Below are positions 10,233 through 22,379 of a stretch of DNA of 64,000 bases, one piece after another; the stretch's first letter is position 1; every line of letters begins with the position of its first letter. The notes under the pieces are model-generated. The model had not been told where the DNA came from and did not search any database. It was given only the letters and a program-made list of their open reading frames with translations. The position numbers were made by a program, and so were the translations under genes. This stretch comes from Helianthus annuus (taxonomy: Eukaryota; Streptophyta; Magnoliopsida; Asterales; Asteraceae), in assembly GCF_002127325.2 (NCBI RefSeq), contig NC_035441.2, positions 51,588,663 through 51,652,662 of the forward strand. The letters run 5' to 3'.

Positions 10233-10734
10233 TTAATCCTACTTCAAATCTACACCATTAAAGCATATGCATTTCTTTTTATTGAAAAGAATACTTTTAT
10301 TAACTCTCTAATAAAAATTAAATTAAAATTAAAGATAAATGAGTAATAAAGTGCGTTGCTACTTTTTTCTCGATGTAGTTAACAACATGCAATCAAATTT
10401 GGGGTCAAACTGAAGCAATAAGGTTCTCTACAAATTTATCTCCAACGTTCTTCCTTGGAGACCGTCAGTTTCGATATGGCAAGTGCCCTCATAAGGCTGG
10501 CTATAGAGGTGAGGTTCGGACAACCCACAAATTCTATTCAATGATATAGTTTGTGGGTTTTTGTGGGGCCATTCTAGTTTCAAGAATAATGCATCAATTA
10601 TTTAATTTTTGCACATCACATTTATTATTGGCTTTAAATCATTTTGATTGTAGAGACATTTGCATAATAGGAGGTCACAAGTTTAATTCTAGGCAAAGAG
10701 AGTATTTAAGCTATAATTGGTGTAGATTTTATCA
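10233..10734. other. Unassigned stretch between the MITE and LINE ORF1
   Basis: Mostly non-coding. A short open stretch near 10440-10512 (containing DRQFRYGKCPHKAGYRG on the plus strand) ends at a possible GTGAGG donor and could be an exon remnant. I do not recognise it. The LINE 5' end could lie anywhere in this interval. Confidence 0.3.
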
Positions 10735-11520
10735 AAATGGGAGAGAATACGAGGGGACGACTTCCGCCGCGGTGATGTTCCTCCGGAACAGGAAACCACC
10801 TTCTTTGTGTCCAACATTCCGGAGAAGGTTTCTAGGACCATGTTGTGGAGGGCTTTTCAGCCCTATGGCGATGAAGAAGAAGGACGTCCAAGGGAACATC
10901 TTCGGGTTTATCCGGTATGCTAACGTGGTGTCGGTCAAAGAGGTGCTTAAAGAGATGAATATTGTGTTGATCTGGGAGAGGCAGCTTAGGGTGGTCCTTG
11001 CGAAGTTTGATCGTAGACACCAGGGATTCGATAGGGGATGTGCAATAGACTCGGGTCCTTCTGTTGGGAATACGGAGCCGGCTCGGCGTTTCCCGGAGGT
11101 TTCCCGACCTACTTGGCAACCTGTTGCCAATGATTTCCTACCGCTATACTCCAGCCTAGAGGTGTCAAGGAGTCTTGTTGTTGACAGGAACGGAGCTGCT
11201 TTTCCCATTCACTGTCTGGGATGATCGATTGTTGTGACGGCGCGAGATATAAAATGGTTGCACATTGCGAAGATGATTGTGGCGGCTGTAGGTTTTGTTA
11301 AAGTTGCAGTATCTTATGTCGGGGGGTTAAAATTGGTGGTGTCCTTCAGGAATAGAGAGGTGGCTTCAGCCTTCCTAGAAGAAGGGAAAGAAGTGTGGGA
11401 GGAGGCGTTTGAAAAGGCCGAACTATGGATGGGGCAGACCATTCAATCTGAACGGATTTGTGGGTTACGGGTGACGGGGATCCTTCTTATTCTCCGGGAT
11501 AGTAGCTTGTATGACCGTAT
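10735..11520 (+). pseudogene. LINE (L1-type) ORF1, 5' part, RRM-containing, frameshifted
   Basis: Frame 1 from about 10741 encodes an RRM-like start (EQETTFFVSNIPEKVSRTML, then WRAFQPYG). A 1-nt shift near 10866-10880 moves the continuation to another frame (GNIFGFIRYANVVSVKEVL), so RNP2 (FFVSNI) and RNP1 (GFIRY) are in different frames. A stop region near 11222 is followed by a second segment (11234-11520) with LKLVVSFRNREVASAFLEE and WMGQTIQSERICGLRVTGIL, the pattern that follows the RRM in plant L1 ORF1-like proteins. ORF1 proteins bind element RNA. The frame is cut at 11520 by a solo LTR and resumes at 13990. Confidence 0.75.
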
Positions 11521-13984
11521 TGTAACGCCCGGCTCTTTTGTACTTTCCATTTATAGAAAGTTTTGTTCGTATTTCTATTTTTGGAAACTTTGTATTCTTG
11601 TAATCGTTCCCTTCTTTGTAATCATTGTCAAACCGAGACTTGGATCATTAATGAAGCTTATATTTTGTTACATCTATGTTATACGCATTCTATGTATGCT
11701 CGTATGTTCGATTTGGTGAATCAATCTATGTTTAATCGTGATTCTTGGAAACTATGTGCGAAACTTGTAATTAATCTAAACTTATGCATGGATCGTGTTT
11801 TGAACGAGAACGACACTTGAATTGATACTTATACGCATAATTATACTTGGTTTATACTCCTCGTACTTGGGTTTACCTTAAAATATGCTTTTGTGGCAAG
11901 AATGGTCCTTAAAACACCTTAAAACATCAATTACACAACTACAGGGGCTAATAATGTAAAAAAATGAAACTTATCAGAAACCCCAAAGGGCTCGAGGCCC
12001 GCGTTAGCTTGCCTGGATATCCCAGGCGGGCCGCATGGACCCCCAGGTCTGCAGAAATGTGGACAGTCGCGACCAGCTTCAACTTTGAGCGGGATTTCCT
12101 TGTTTAAACCGAGTTTTGGCACTTGTAAACCCCTCTAATCAACCCTAATCACCTCCCTATAAGTACCCAAGGTCCTCCAAGCACTTGGACACTTTCATCA
12201 CACTCAAATCTCTCAAAAACACTCTCAAGTTCCAGCAAGAATCTGCATTTTCGGACAGATTTACACTCTTGCACTAAACTTGGTATAACTTGCTCATTTC
12301 TTAACGAAATTACTTGATTCTTCTTCCTACTTGCTTAGTTAATCATAGAGTTTGATTCATTGACTTCTCCTTGGAGAAATCAGACCTGGAATTGCTCTGA
12401 AATTGACCAAAAACTTTCTGTTTTGTTACATACTTGTTTAAACTTCATCCAACTTGTGTCTAAACACATCTCACACCAATGTCCTAATGCTTACAACCCC
12501 TCTTATGGTTGGTTAAGCTTAAAAACATGGTTGAGACACTTAAATAAGAGGATTAAACCTCATAAACTTTCTGTTTTGTTAGGGTATTTAACCCACAAGT
12601 CATGTCAAGCTTAGACTTTGATGAATGAGTGATTGTAGAACAACTTGGGTTGTTCCAACATAAAATCCTCACATGATTTGATGATTTCTTTTAGTTTAGA
12701 TTAGTTACATACTTGTATTAACCCTAGTTCGTGACCCTCCTTGGTTGTCTTTACATCAAGTGAAGTGGTGAACATTCAAGGGGTCCCTAAATGGAAGCAT
12801 GTCCTTCCTACCCCATACATGACATTCATGAATGACTCGAGGTGCCTAAACGAAGATCTTAATCTTCTACCTCCTACTTGAAATATTGAACTTAATAATA
12901 TGTAATACTTAAATATATATATATACACACATTCGAACCTTTAATATTAAACTTGTGTTTATATGTTAAAGTAGTAGAATGACATCTAAGACTTAACACT
13001 CCAAATATGATTCTAATGGGCTTACTACCCATGAAATACAATATAACCCTAGTGGTTACGTAGTGTCATATAAGAGTATAAGTTAAAGATGATTATTTTG
13101 ATATCATACTTTATGTTATGTTAAACTCCAAATTTATAATCTTCCGTTATACGCCAAACTCACACACCTACGTTTCCTTGTGTAGAAGGACTAGGTGCTC
13201 CAACTTAATCCATCCACCAAACTCGCTCGCGGGATTTCAAGTGGGAAAGCTTGCAACCACCATGAGTATACTCGAACCCATTTTTACTTTTAAACACTTT
13301 GGGTGCAACATCTATTCTATATTAAACGCACGTGACACTTGAAACTTATTTGAAACATGCTCTATCCTTTTAAACATGAAACGTGAAACTTGTGATACTT
13401 GAGACTATTTTGTGCTATGTGAACGTTTAATCCCTGTGTGTAGTTCCGCCTTAACAATAGTAGCGCTATAGGGGTAATGCACCTCCCCCATTTGTAGTCG
13501 AGGGGTATTGTTAGGAGGAGACATATTAACCTCCTGTGAAACTTTGGGTTAGGTACTTTAACGCATTGGAAACTTGGGCTATCACTTGGACTGCGTAAAC
13601 TAGCATGGCTGAAACTATTTTATTATGTTCATGTTGGATATGAGTTTTTATTCTATTATGCTATGTAAACAAACTTGTATACTCGCTCTTTGCCTTTGCA
13701 TTGAAACTCTATTTTAATACATGTTGCAGGTTGATTATTGAAGTATGGATGATTGATGAAACAAGTTTAGGGTGGACTAGATACACACCTAAATTTATTT
13801 ATCTTTTGTTGTTATGTTATTTGTTGAAACAATGTTGTTATCTCCTTTTGAATTTGTATGACATTTAGTTTTGAAATGAAATCTGAATTTAATTAAATAT
13901 TGTCACATAGTGTTATGACGTCTCTAGCAATCTATACACACTTCGTCTCATCCCGATGTTTCCGCCATCGGTTGGGGTGTGACA
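11521..13984. mobile_element. Solo LTR, 2464 bp, Ty3/gypsy type
   Basis: It begins TGTAACGCCCGG and ends GGGGTGTGACA (TG...CA), with CGTAT directly repeated on both sides (11516-11520 and 13985-13989). Removing it and one TSD copy restores the LINE reading ...DRIGELFGRV, which proves insertion into the LINE. It holds a plausible plus-strand TATA box, CTATAAGTA, at 12157-12165. There is no internal retroelement domain, so it is a solo LTR left by LTR-LTR recombination. The 3' end (TTCCGCCATCGG..GGGGTGTGACA) resembles the ends of the other gypsy LTRs in the window. Confidence 0.85.
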
Positions 13985-13989
13985 CGTAT

Positions 13990-14710
13990 CGGGGAGCTTT
14001 TCGGCCGGGTAGGTTGGTCGTTTGAGTTTTCGTGGGAGGAAATTGATAACTCGGATGGTTCCACCTTCGTTTTAAGACCACCAGCTCGTCGGATTGATGA
14101 GAAAGTGCAGCTGAGTTAGAAGGGTGAGTTGTACGAAGTATGGGTTCATGAAGAAGCTGCCCCTTGGGGTCCCTAAGTTCGAGCCTCTGATACCACGTCG
14201 GGCTGACTCAGAGCTTGAAGACGGGGAAATCCCAGTTGACGACTCGCTCCCTGAGAATGTTTTGCCACCAATGGTTGGCGCTACACCGGTGATTGATGAG
14301 GTTCTGGTGACCGGTAATTCTTTAGAAGCTGAGGAGCCCTGGGTAAACAAAGGGTCGCTTGGATGTCTGTATGGGGAAGGAACACCTACCATGTTGCATG
14401 GGGAACAGGTTTTTGTGAAAGTGGACCAACCTTTTTTCTCTCAACCAAACTTTAGGTGGGAAGACCTTTTTGGGGGTAACAATCAGTCTGTGGGACCAGG
14501 CAGTAAAAACTTTGGTGGAGTAAAAAAACTAGGCAAGGGAGGCGTTAATAGGGCAGGTTTACGCCAGGATCAGCAGGCCTTTTTCTTGGTGTAGGCTCAT
14601 GTAAGAGGCCCAGAACTAACAACGGTCAAGGCCTAGATCTTTCTTATTCAGACCATGGTCCATCTCTAGTGATTTCAAACACGGTGAACTTGTTCAATCA
14701 CCACTGTTAT
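13990..14710 (+). pseudogene. LINE ORF1, 3' part, with stops
   Basis: This continues the frame cut at 11520: GELFGRVGWSFEFSWEEID, then a stop near 14119. A further open segment at 14124-14594 (ADSELEDGEIPVDDSLPEN; FFSQPNFRWEDLFGG) leads by a frame change to a basic tail with KRPRTNNGQGLDLS near 14605-14650. This fits the acidic linker and basic C-terminus of plant L1 ORF1 proteins. No ORF2 (endonuclease/reverse transcriptase) follows: unrelated LTR-element DNA starts by about 14713. The LINE is dead and truncated. Confidence 0.65.
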
Positions 14711-14712
14711 TG

Positions 14713-15342
14713 AATTATGTCATTGCGACACCCTGTGGCGTCATTACAAACTTATAGCTTGTGCTAACCATGGTCAACTGTTTCACGCAAAACTACATAT
14801 ACTTTTGTCGACTTGTCATTTAAACATTTCTGATGCAACTACAAATCAAGGCAAGGATACACCAGATTCGCTTGTATTCACTCGGCGTATTCTCGCAATT
14901 CAAAATTTTCAACACACTAAATCCTACCATGCATCTACTCGGGGGTTGACAGATCATTTTACTATTCCATTTGAGTTGTTGATTTTGGATTCATATAACG
15001 GATGCTAGGGTTCTTGAAAACTCGTTTGCATATTGCGATCGATCGTATGGGAATCTTATTAGTCAAAACCTCTCTTTTGTGGAACCCCCCTGCTAGCTGG
15101 ATTACACTAGACTATGTCAACTACGTCTTGTACCTTTGATAGCAAATGCTAAAAGCACATACCTTTTAACCATAGGGTTCGAGTTGTTACATGTTCTGGA
15201 ACTCACTTGATGTGAGTAAGGTTTGATTCGGGTTGGTGATCATCTACCTCAGTGTTATTCATTTATATACATGTGTGACGTAACCATGAGGAGTTGAGGT
15301 AGTACAAATTTTGAGGACGAAATTTTCTTAACGGGGGGAGAA
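14713..15342 (+). mobile_element. 3' internal remnant of LTR element A with polypurine tract
   Basis: Mostly non-coding. Its right end reads ILRTKFS then a stop and ACGGGGGGAGAA (15331-15342), the usual C-terminal tail and polypurine tract of Ty3/gypsy elements, directly before the LTR at 15343. The upstream internal region and the 5' LTR of this element are missing. The left boundary with the LINE is not sharp. Confidence 0.55.
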
Positions 15343-18300
15343 TGTGACAACTGTCAAATTTGCATACATCCGTACACTTAATTAATATTTAATTTGTGCC
15401 TAATAACCGTGCTTGATTACTATTATGATTAAACTGCTTTCTGTTTTCTGATACATACATACACATGCATCATACTTTATTACTGTCACTCCATTATTTA
15501 CACACAAACGTTAGTGACAACCTTGATGCACAAAAGCACAGTTAGCACACTAAACGGATAACTCAGTAAACATGCTGACATTGCCAACACTAGACAGACA
15601 TTGTCTCTGAGGCCAGTATGAGCCGGGAATAGATTACTACACTAGTAGGGAGATGAGGATTATAAAACTGCGTCACTAGGTGGTAGTTATAGTGACCGGA
15701 TGTGCCTAAAACATGCTTTAATTGCAAAATTCTGCACTTTATACAAAAATTCAGCATTTAACATAACTAGTAAAGTGCAAAAACTTGGTAAAATAATACT
15801 AGACACTTTCCAAAGTATTGGAAATTTATTGTGTCACTACAAACACTATAAAAGACACTTTATAACTTACTTGACACTTTAACGGATCAATATCCAACCG
15901 AACAACCGGACTTTACCCAGAACATAAAAATATTGTCAAAGACGTTGTTTATACTTTTCTGAGCTAGTTAGGGTCCCCGAACACCCTAACACCCTATATA
16001 TTAATAAACACGTCAATATCCTAACTAAATACCATTTGATTTCAACTAATCACTAACTATATCATCCCAACCCAACCATACCCCCCCTCTAAATTGACGG
16101 TTACAAGGGGTGACCCACCCCTTGTCCTCCTTTGATTATTTAATTGCTATATGTTGGGTATCTAGAAGGCATATTGTATGTTGGATTAACACAAAACTTG
16201 GATTATAAAGTTACATGAGGGTTAGACATCCCATTTCATCAAACACCCTCAACCAAACAAACTCTCTCTTCTCCCTTCTCTTGAGTGTTCGGCCGAGAAC
16301 ATTAGCACACCCACCATCACTATCAAGCTCCCTACTAAGCAATCCACATACACTCAAAGGTGCAAGGTGACATACAAACAAGCCTAGTGCACTCGGAAGC
16401 TCAAGAACCTCTCTAGATTTCTTTTATCCACCTCGTTTACGTCTTGTTTCTTCCCTAGCCTTGAGCTAGTAGTAAGTGTCTCAAGTCATCCTCTTGATCT
16501 TGTTTATGGTGGTTAATATAAGATTTAATGGTTAAAAATCAAGAACACACAAGATCATAACATAAAGTCTTGAAAATAAGATGAACAAGTTGGATAAAGA
16601 GAAGCTAGTTGTGTAAATCTTGTCTAGTAGTGATTATTTCATGTTGTTTATTGTTAAAAGTGGGATGGATCATCATCTAACCATACTAGATCATGTTCAA
16701 GAACATGAACTAGTAGTATGTTAATGTTAAAGTTATGAAAGATGATGAATTCTTCCATCCATGAAACATGAACTTGAGTAACTATAATTTTTCTTGTAAA
16801 ATAAGGTTCTAAACTAGTAGATCTAAAGATCTACAAGTGGTTTTTTGGAAGAACCAAGCGAAAAATGCTAGTTTTGTTAAAACCCGGATGTTTTATAAAC
16901 AAGAAGCATTTATAGTAACTAAACAAGTGTGTAAACACTTGCGTAACAATGAAATTTCGTAAAGAAATATTTTTGAAAACCTTGACTAGAAGTTGTAAAA
17001 CTTCAAGTTCTTTAAAAATAAAGTTTTTAAGAAACTAATTTTATTTTTAAAGATAACGAAACCTACTAAAAATACGCTAGAAACTTACTACATATTTTTA
17101 CACAACTTTCAAGTTCATGAATTTGTGATTTAGGCTTGTTTTGCCAAGTTTGATGCTTGAATATTATTGATTGATGATTATTAAATTGCTTGATTGAATT
17201 TTTGAAAAGAAAATGATACGCTTGTAAGCGTGGCCACCTCCAGTTACAGAGGAAACTCTGGCAAAATTTTTTCTAGAAATATAACACTTAGAAATACTTT
17301 TGTAACAGATGATCATAAATGTGTTTTTGACTTGGTTTTCAAAATAAACTTCGCCATGATTTTTATTACAAAATAACCAAGTACCGGAGGTGGATTTTCG
17401 TAAATAAAACTTGTTAAATATATATTTAAAATATATATTTCATAATAAAACGCTTGTGTGATTATGTGATTATTTTGTGAACTAGATATATATTATTTTT
17501 AGGGTAAAAATAATATTACTTGAAATATCATGAAGTCACGATTTCCAAAATAATACCAACGCCCTCACAAATAAATATTTTAGTTACACCGGTATTGTTA
17601 TTACAACGTGAACTTTAAAATGTAACTTATGTATTTTCGGAAAATACTCTTAAATGTGTATTTTGATAAATTATTATTTTGGAAATTGTATGAAGTAAAA
17701 TATAATATTTTTGGGAAAAATATGTATATTTTGGAGTTAGAATATTTTAGACAAGTGATTTAAATATATTTTTCAAGTGAGACTTAAAAAAAATATATTT
17801 TCGGAATTATAAAGCATACATGTATTTAAAACCCCCATCCTTGGGAAGGAAATATAAATTAAATAAGAAGTGTGAATACGAAATAGTTCCCTAACTATTT
17901 CTCCGATAAAACGTTAAACCCTAAGTCAAGGCACGACCATCCGTCTAAAAGGTATTAGTACGTGTAGGTCGTCACGCAGCAAATAGAGTTGGAGATTGAC
18001 GTTCTGGATACGCACTTCAGTGAGTTCATGTCCCCCTTTTCTCTTAGCTGTTTTCAGTTTTTATACTTCGGGGGTGGAATACATGTTACAGTAATTACGG
18101 ATACTTTTATACATGGTATGGTTAGCTTAAGGAGGGTTACTACTTAGATCATGTGAGTGGGTAGGCTGGAACTAGAGGCCATTAATCCTCATTGTAGGAC
18201 CGAGGGTCATTAGCGGTAGATCTATCTGGGTGTAGTGAGCCCAACTCCAGGCCCACTGTACGGACCTTGGGGTGACTTTGAGCCCGACGCAAAAATCTGC

Positions 18301-18835
18301 TAGGTTTGTGTCTTCCTACAGCACTTCACACATATCGTTGGCTTTGCAACCCAATGGTGATCTCTTTTTCCTTATTTGCTACATACCAGAGATTTTCATA
18401 CATACAAACATATTACAAAGGTTTTTACATACTCACTTTTACATGAACTCGCTCAACTTTTGTTGATTTTTCCAATTATATGTATTTCAGGGAATTAGGG
18501 ATCTGGCAAGGTATGCTATGTCTTCATGCTGCGTAGGAGAAGTGATGTCATCCAAGTTTGGGGGTTGTGACTTTTGCCTGGACGAGTCACAAGTCTTAAA
18601 CTGTGTTTATTTCATGTTTTGTGGTTGTGTCTTATAAACAAGATTTTTATTATGTGGTGTTGTAAACTCGTTGCATGTGTCAACTTTAAAACAATGTTGC
18701 TGTATTTTATTTTTAAAACTTGAAGTAATGGATGATCATCATGGTTTTCTTTCATATAGCTTTGTTGTGATTAAGCTATGGTATTAAGATGTCACACCAA
18801 ATAAACCCACGCTTCCGCAAAGCCAGGGTGTGACA
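15343..18835 (+). mobile_element. 3' LTR of element A, 3493 bp
   Basis: It begins TGTGACAACTGTC right after a polypurine tract and ends CCAGGGTGTGACA. Just inside the 3' end GTCACACC pairs with GGGTGTGAC around a CGCTTCCGC core, as in the other gypsy LTRs here. The sequence to its right continues a Tekay-like pol frame, so this element inserted into element B. The first five flanking bases, TAGTA (18836-18840), would be one TSD copy, but its partner is not visible because the 5' half of A is lost. At 3.5 kb the LTR is long. It is AT-rich with no ORF over 70 codons. Confidence 0.7.
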
Positions 18836-19038
18836 TAGTACCTCTTCAAGATATAGAGGTAAATGAAAAGCTGAAATTTATTGAGAAACCACTTCAAATA
18901 GAAGACAGAAAGGTTAAGTTCCTCAAACACAAGAGATTGGTGCTGGTCAAGGTAAAGTGGAATTCAAAAAGAGGACATGAGAACACTTGGGAACTGGAAT
19001 CAGAGATGAAGCGGAAGTACCCTTATTTGTTCCAGTAA
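18836..19038 (+). pseudogene. Ty3/gypsy (Tekay-like) pol C-terminus with chromodomain, 5'-truncated
   Basis: Frame from 18838 reads VPLQDIEVNEKLKFIEKPL, then RKVKFLKHKRLVLVKVKWN and HENTWELESEMKRKYP before TAA at 19036-19038. This is the C-terminal chromodomain of chromovirus integrases (hydrophobic KV.W.......TWE pattern), which targets insertion to heterochromatin. Only about 66 codons remain because element A was inserted upstream and the rest is not in the window. The 3' LTR of the same element follows after a GTGGGGAGGG polypurine tract. Confidence 0.85.
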
Positions 19039-19074
19039 ATCTCGAGGACGAGATTTTAAACAAGGTGGGGAGGG

Positions 19075-20375
19075 TGTAACAACCCTTGCCAAAATTATTA
19101 TTTCTTATAATAGTACATATTAGGAAACCCTAATTGAGACCCCTAAGTAGTATGGCGTGACCCATAAATTTTAAAAACGATAAAAACTAGGATCAGGGCC
19201 CCCTAAAACTCGGGGGGGGGGGGTATCCCCTAATTGATAATTATCCACAAAATCAACGTAAATACGAAAATTTGTTTGATGTTGACTCACCAGGGCTATG
19301 TGGGACACGAGGCCACCCTAGCTAAAATAGGTGTGCCCCGTGTGTCGTGCCATGATCCCTGGTAGACTGTGCGACACGCGGGGGTGACTAAAATTCAGTA
19401 TATAATGCTAGGGTTTGGCACTTGCATGGCTTGACTGTTTCGACGCAAAAACTCACTACATACACTCACTTACACACTGTTTCGTTCAAAACACTTAAAT
19501 CCCGAATCTCTGCTGCGACAACAGGGTAATAACTCGATCACTGCTACGATACAATGTCCGATCGATTGAAACCGATCCAATGGATGGTTAAGTGCTGCCT
19601 GAATTCAGGCTATACTTTGTCATTCGTCGTGAGGGTTTTGATTTCGTGAGCTTATCGTAAATGTTGTATTAAGTTACTAACCTAGTTTCGTGTGCATTAA
19701 CTAGGTTACTAAGCTTAATCAGTAGGCAAAACTCTGTCCAACTAAACTTGCAATGTGAGTCATTCTCTTTTCACCAAATTGTTTCCAAAACCCTATTTGT
19801 TTTCAAAGTTATAATTACAGGGATTAAGTCTTTGTACTCTTCAATTACAACCGGCATGTGGGGTTTTGTATACATTACTTGATAATCGTCACCATTGGAC
19901 AACGGGTTAGTGAATGGGTGATATGACCATAGTCACAGAACGGGTCGAGTGACAAATACTGTTGGGTAATTGGTTGATATAAACATTGTAATCGCCCTTA
20001 ATACTGTAATTTATAACAATGTGTCGTTTTATGCAAATTGAATGACTCGCCAGTATTTCCCCGCTGATAAAATCTTTATAAACATGTTTCAGGTGATTTA
20101 CTGTGAATCAGGAAAAGTGCCGCGTAGCACTACCAGCTTGGATAAAGTAGCTCAGTAAATAAATATATAAACATGTTTTTGTAAACAGGGAATTTCCCCG
20201 TGAAATTCCTTTATTGTAAATTACGGGGTTTGTCCCAAAATGTGAAATAAAATAATTGGGTATTTTTATTTTAATAGATCCTGTTAAAATTTCCGCTTCC
20301 TAATTAAACATCAATACCACGGGTTTCTGTCCCGCGACTTCTGAACCGGGTAAAATCGGGTCGGGGGTCGTGACA
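19075..20375 (+). mobile_element. 3' LTR of Tekay-like element B, 1301 bp
   Basis: It starts TGTAACAACCCTTGCC directly after the polypurine tract and ends GGGGGTCGTGACA. It holds a TATA-like AGTATATAATG near 19395-19405. The polyprotein frame to its left (chromodomain) has the same orientation, so this is the 3' LTR. A G10 run near 19211 may carry length errors. Confidence 0.75.
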
Positions 20376-20928
20376 CGAACACTTATCTAACACAAACGTA
20401 CACAAGAACCCAAAAAAAATCATGAACACAAATGAACGTTTATTTTAGAATAAATCTGCATTTCTTTTCACAAAGATTACGAAGAATCCACAAAAAAAAA
20501 AAAAACACTTCACATAATTATTCAAACACAATTGAGATAAGTATCTTTAACATAACTAACACTAAAACTAAGAATTTTTTTTTAAGCGTTAACACAAACT
20601 GAAATAGAAATAGTCAAATGAGAGATGTTGGCGGAGGGGTATAGTATTAACTAGGGTTTCAAAATTATAAGAAAACTAAAACTAGTCAAATAAAAATATA
20701 ATATATAAAAGCCTTTAATTGAATAAATACAAATGAACATAAACGAACACATTACCGAATGTTCAGGAACATAAACGAACGAACACAACCTCATGTTCAT
20801 TTATTTAGCTTAACGAACGGAATTTCATGTTCGTGTTCGTTCATTTAATAAATGGATGAACATAAACGAACTTCCTGCCAAACGGTTCATGAACTGTTCG
20901 CTGAACGTTCGGTTCGTTTACAACCCTA
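20376..20928. mobile_element. hAT-like MITE rich in GAACG motifs (left end truncated)
   Basis: Repeats of TTCGTTTATGTTCGTTC and its complement fill the ends. The right terminus is GGTTCGTTTACAACCCTA, the complement of TAGGGTTGTAAACGAACC, a terminus I associate with plant hAT-type non-autonomous elements. The left terminus is absent because the LTR of element B abuts it. It is the same family as 22951-23485. Confidence 0.55.
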
Positions 20929-21106
20929 TCATCAAGAGCATCGTTTATTTGTTATTACTAGCAGGATGCCAGCGCAAGGCAGCAGGAGCGACACATCGCA
21001 TTGCGATACTCGTTTTTGGAAGTTTTCTTATTCATATAATATTTATTATAACATTATTGTGATAGATATACATCAAAAGTAAGTAATCGGGTAATCCATT
21101 TCATTG
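20929..21106. other. Short unassigned spacer
   Basis: No gene or element end is seen. It contains CGCATTGCGATACTCG, a small palindrome. Confidence 0.4.
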
Positions 21107-22095
21107 TGTTGTGCATGGTTCGGTCGATTTGGTTATTGTTATCAACCGAAGCCAAAACCAAAGTCGTCGGTTAGCCTATTTTATTAACCAATCGGTTTTT
21201 GGTTAATCACTTCGGTTTATTCAGTTAGACTGACGGTTTTTGGTTTGGTTCATTTAATTTTAGTTAATAGCAAAACGAAACTTGGGCTAAAACTTTTGCT
21301 TTGAAATGTATGAAATTGAGGTATAAATACATGAAATGAAAGTATAAATATATGAAATAGAGATATAAAATATGAAATATATGAACTAGAGGTATAAACA
21401 CTAGAAATATATGAAAATATGAATGATTCGGTTTGGTTCAGCTAATTTTGGTTAAACGAGAGTACAAAAAATTGATAACCGGTTTTTGGTTAATTCGGTT
21501 TTCAGTTGTCAGTTAATCCAGTTTTTGGTTGATTTCGGTTCGGTTTTGTTTTTGGTAAACAATTTAGTTAATAACCGATAGGTGCGCGCACGATGCAGCG
21601 GGAAACACAGACATTGCCATGATGTGCACTGTTCGGTTGGTTAGATTATTATTCTCAACCGAAATCGAGGTCATCGGTTAGTTTATTTTATTAACCAATC
21701 CGTTTTAAGTTAATTGTTTCAGTTTATTAAGTTATATTGACGGTTTTTGGTTTCAATAATTTAATTTCGGTTTATAGACAAAACTAAACTTGCCTAAAAC
21801 TTTTGATTAGAAATACATGAAATTTAGGTATAAATACATGAAATTGATGTATAGGTACATGAAATGGATGTATAAATACATAAAATGGGGGTATAAATAT
21901 GAAATATATGAACTGAAGGTATCAAAGCTAGAAATATATGAAAATATGAATGGTTCGGTTCAGTTATTTTTGGTTAAATGAGGGTAAAAAATGGATAATC
22001 GTTTTTGGTTAATTCGGGTTTCAGTTAATCAGTTTTCAATTAACTAAATTTTGGTTGATTTTGGTTCGGTTTCGGTTAACGATTCAGTTATTACT
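21107..22095. repeat. Tandem duplication of a 480-520-bp CGGTTTTTGGTTAATT-rich unit
   Basis: Two diverged copies (about 21107-21592 and 21625-22095) share the order: GTTCGGT..GGTTA, ACCGAA.C.A..TC.TCGGTTAG, a run of 20-24-bp units with ATGAAAT..GGTATAAATAC, then AATTCGG and CGGTTTTTGGTT. The inner (ATGAAAT.GAGGTATAAATAC)n is itself a small minisatellite. The CGGTT/AACCG ends suggest a MITE array; class unresolved. Confidence 0.7.
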
Positions 22096-22134
22096 CACCC
22101 GTAGACACTGTTAATCATGTAACATATTAATTTT

Positions 22135-22205
22135 TTCAATTAAAAAAACTACAACAATACTATACTCAAATTAAAGAGAATAAAATACTCGTTTATATGG
22201 TATAA

Positions 22206-22256
<51 letters not shown>

Positions 22257-22305
22257 TTGACGTACCAAAAAGTTATGACCGTTTAAAATCCGGGGGGGGG
22301 GGGGA
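22135..22305. mobile_element. Solo arm of MULE-like family 2 with (TA)n(CA)n expansion
   Basis: It matches the right arm of the element at 4833-6050: ACAATACTATACTCAAATTAAAG, AAATACTCG.TT.TATGGTATAAT, then AAAAAGTTATGACCGTTTAAAAT and a G12 run (22291-22302). A TA tract (about 22210-22238) running into CA (to about 22256) sits where copy 1 has AT-rich DNA. No partner arm is visible nearby. Confidence 0.6.
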
Positions 22306-22379
22306 TTAATTTTTTATAAGGGGATAAAGTGTAACTACTAACTAATTATTTATTATTTTATTAAAGATGAGGGTTTAAT

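Noticed and set aside
10832..11208. Minus-strand ORFs of 95-158 codons
   Set aside because: Antisense to the LINE ORF1, whose plus-strand frames carry the RRM motifs.
22209..22256. TA/CA tract as a regulatory site
   Set aside because: Simple microsatellite inside a repeat arm; nothing else supports regulation.
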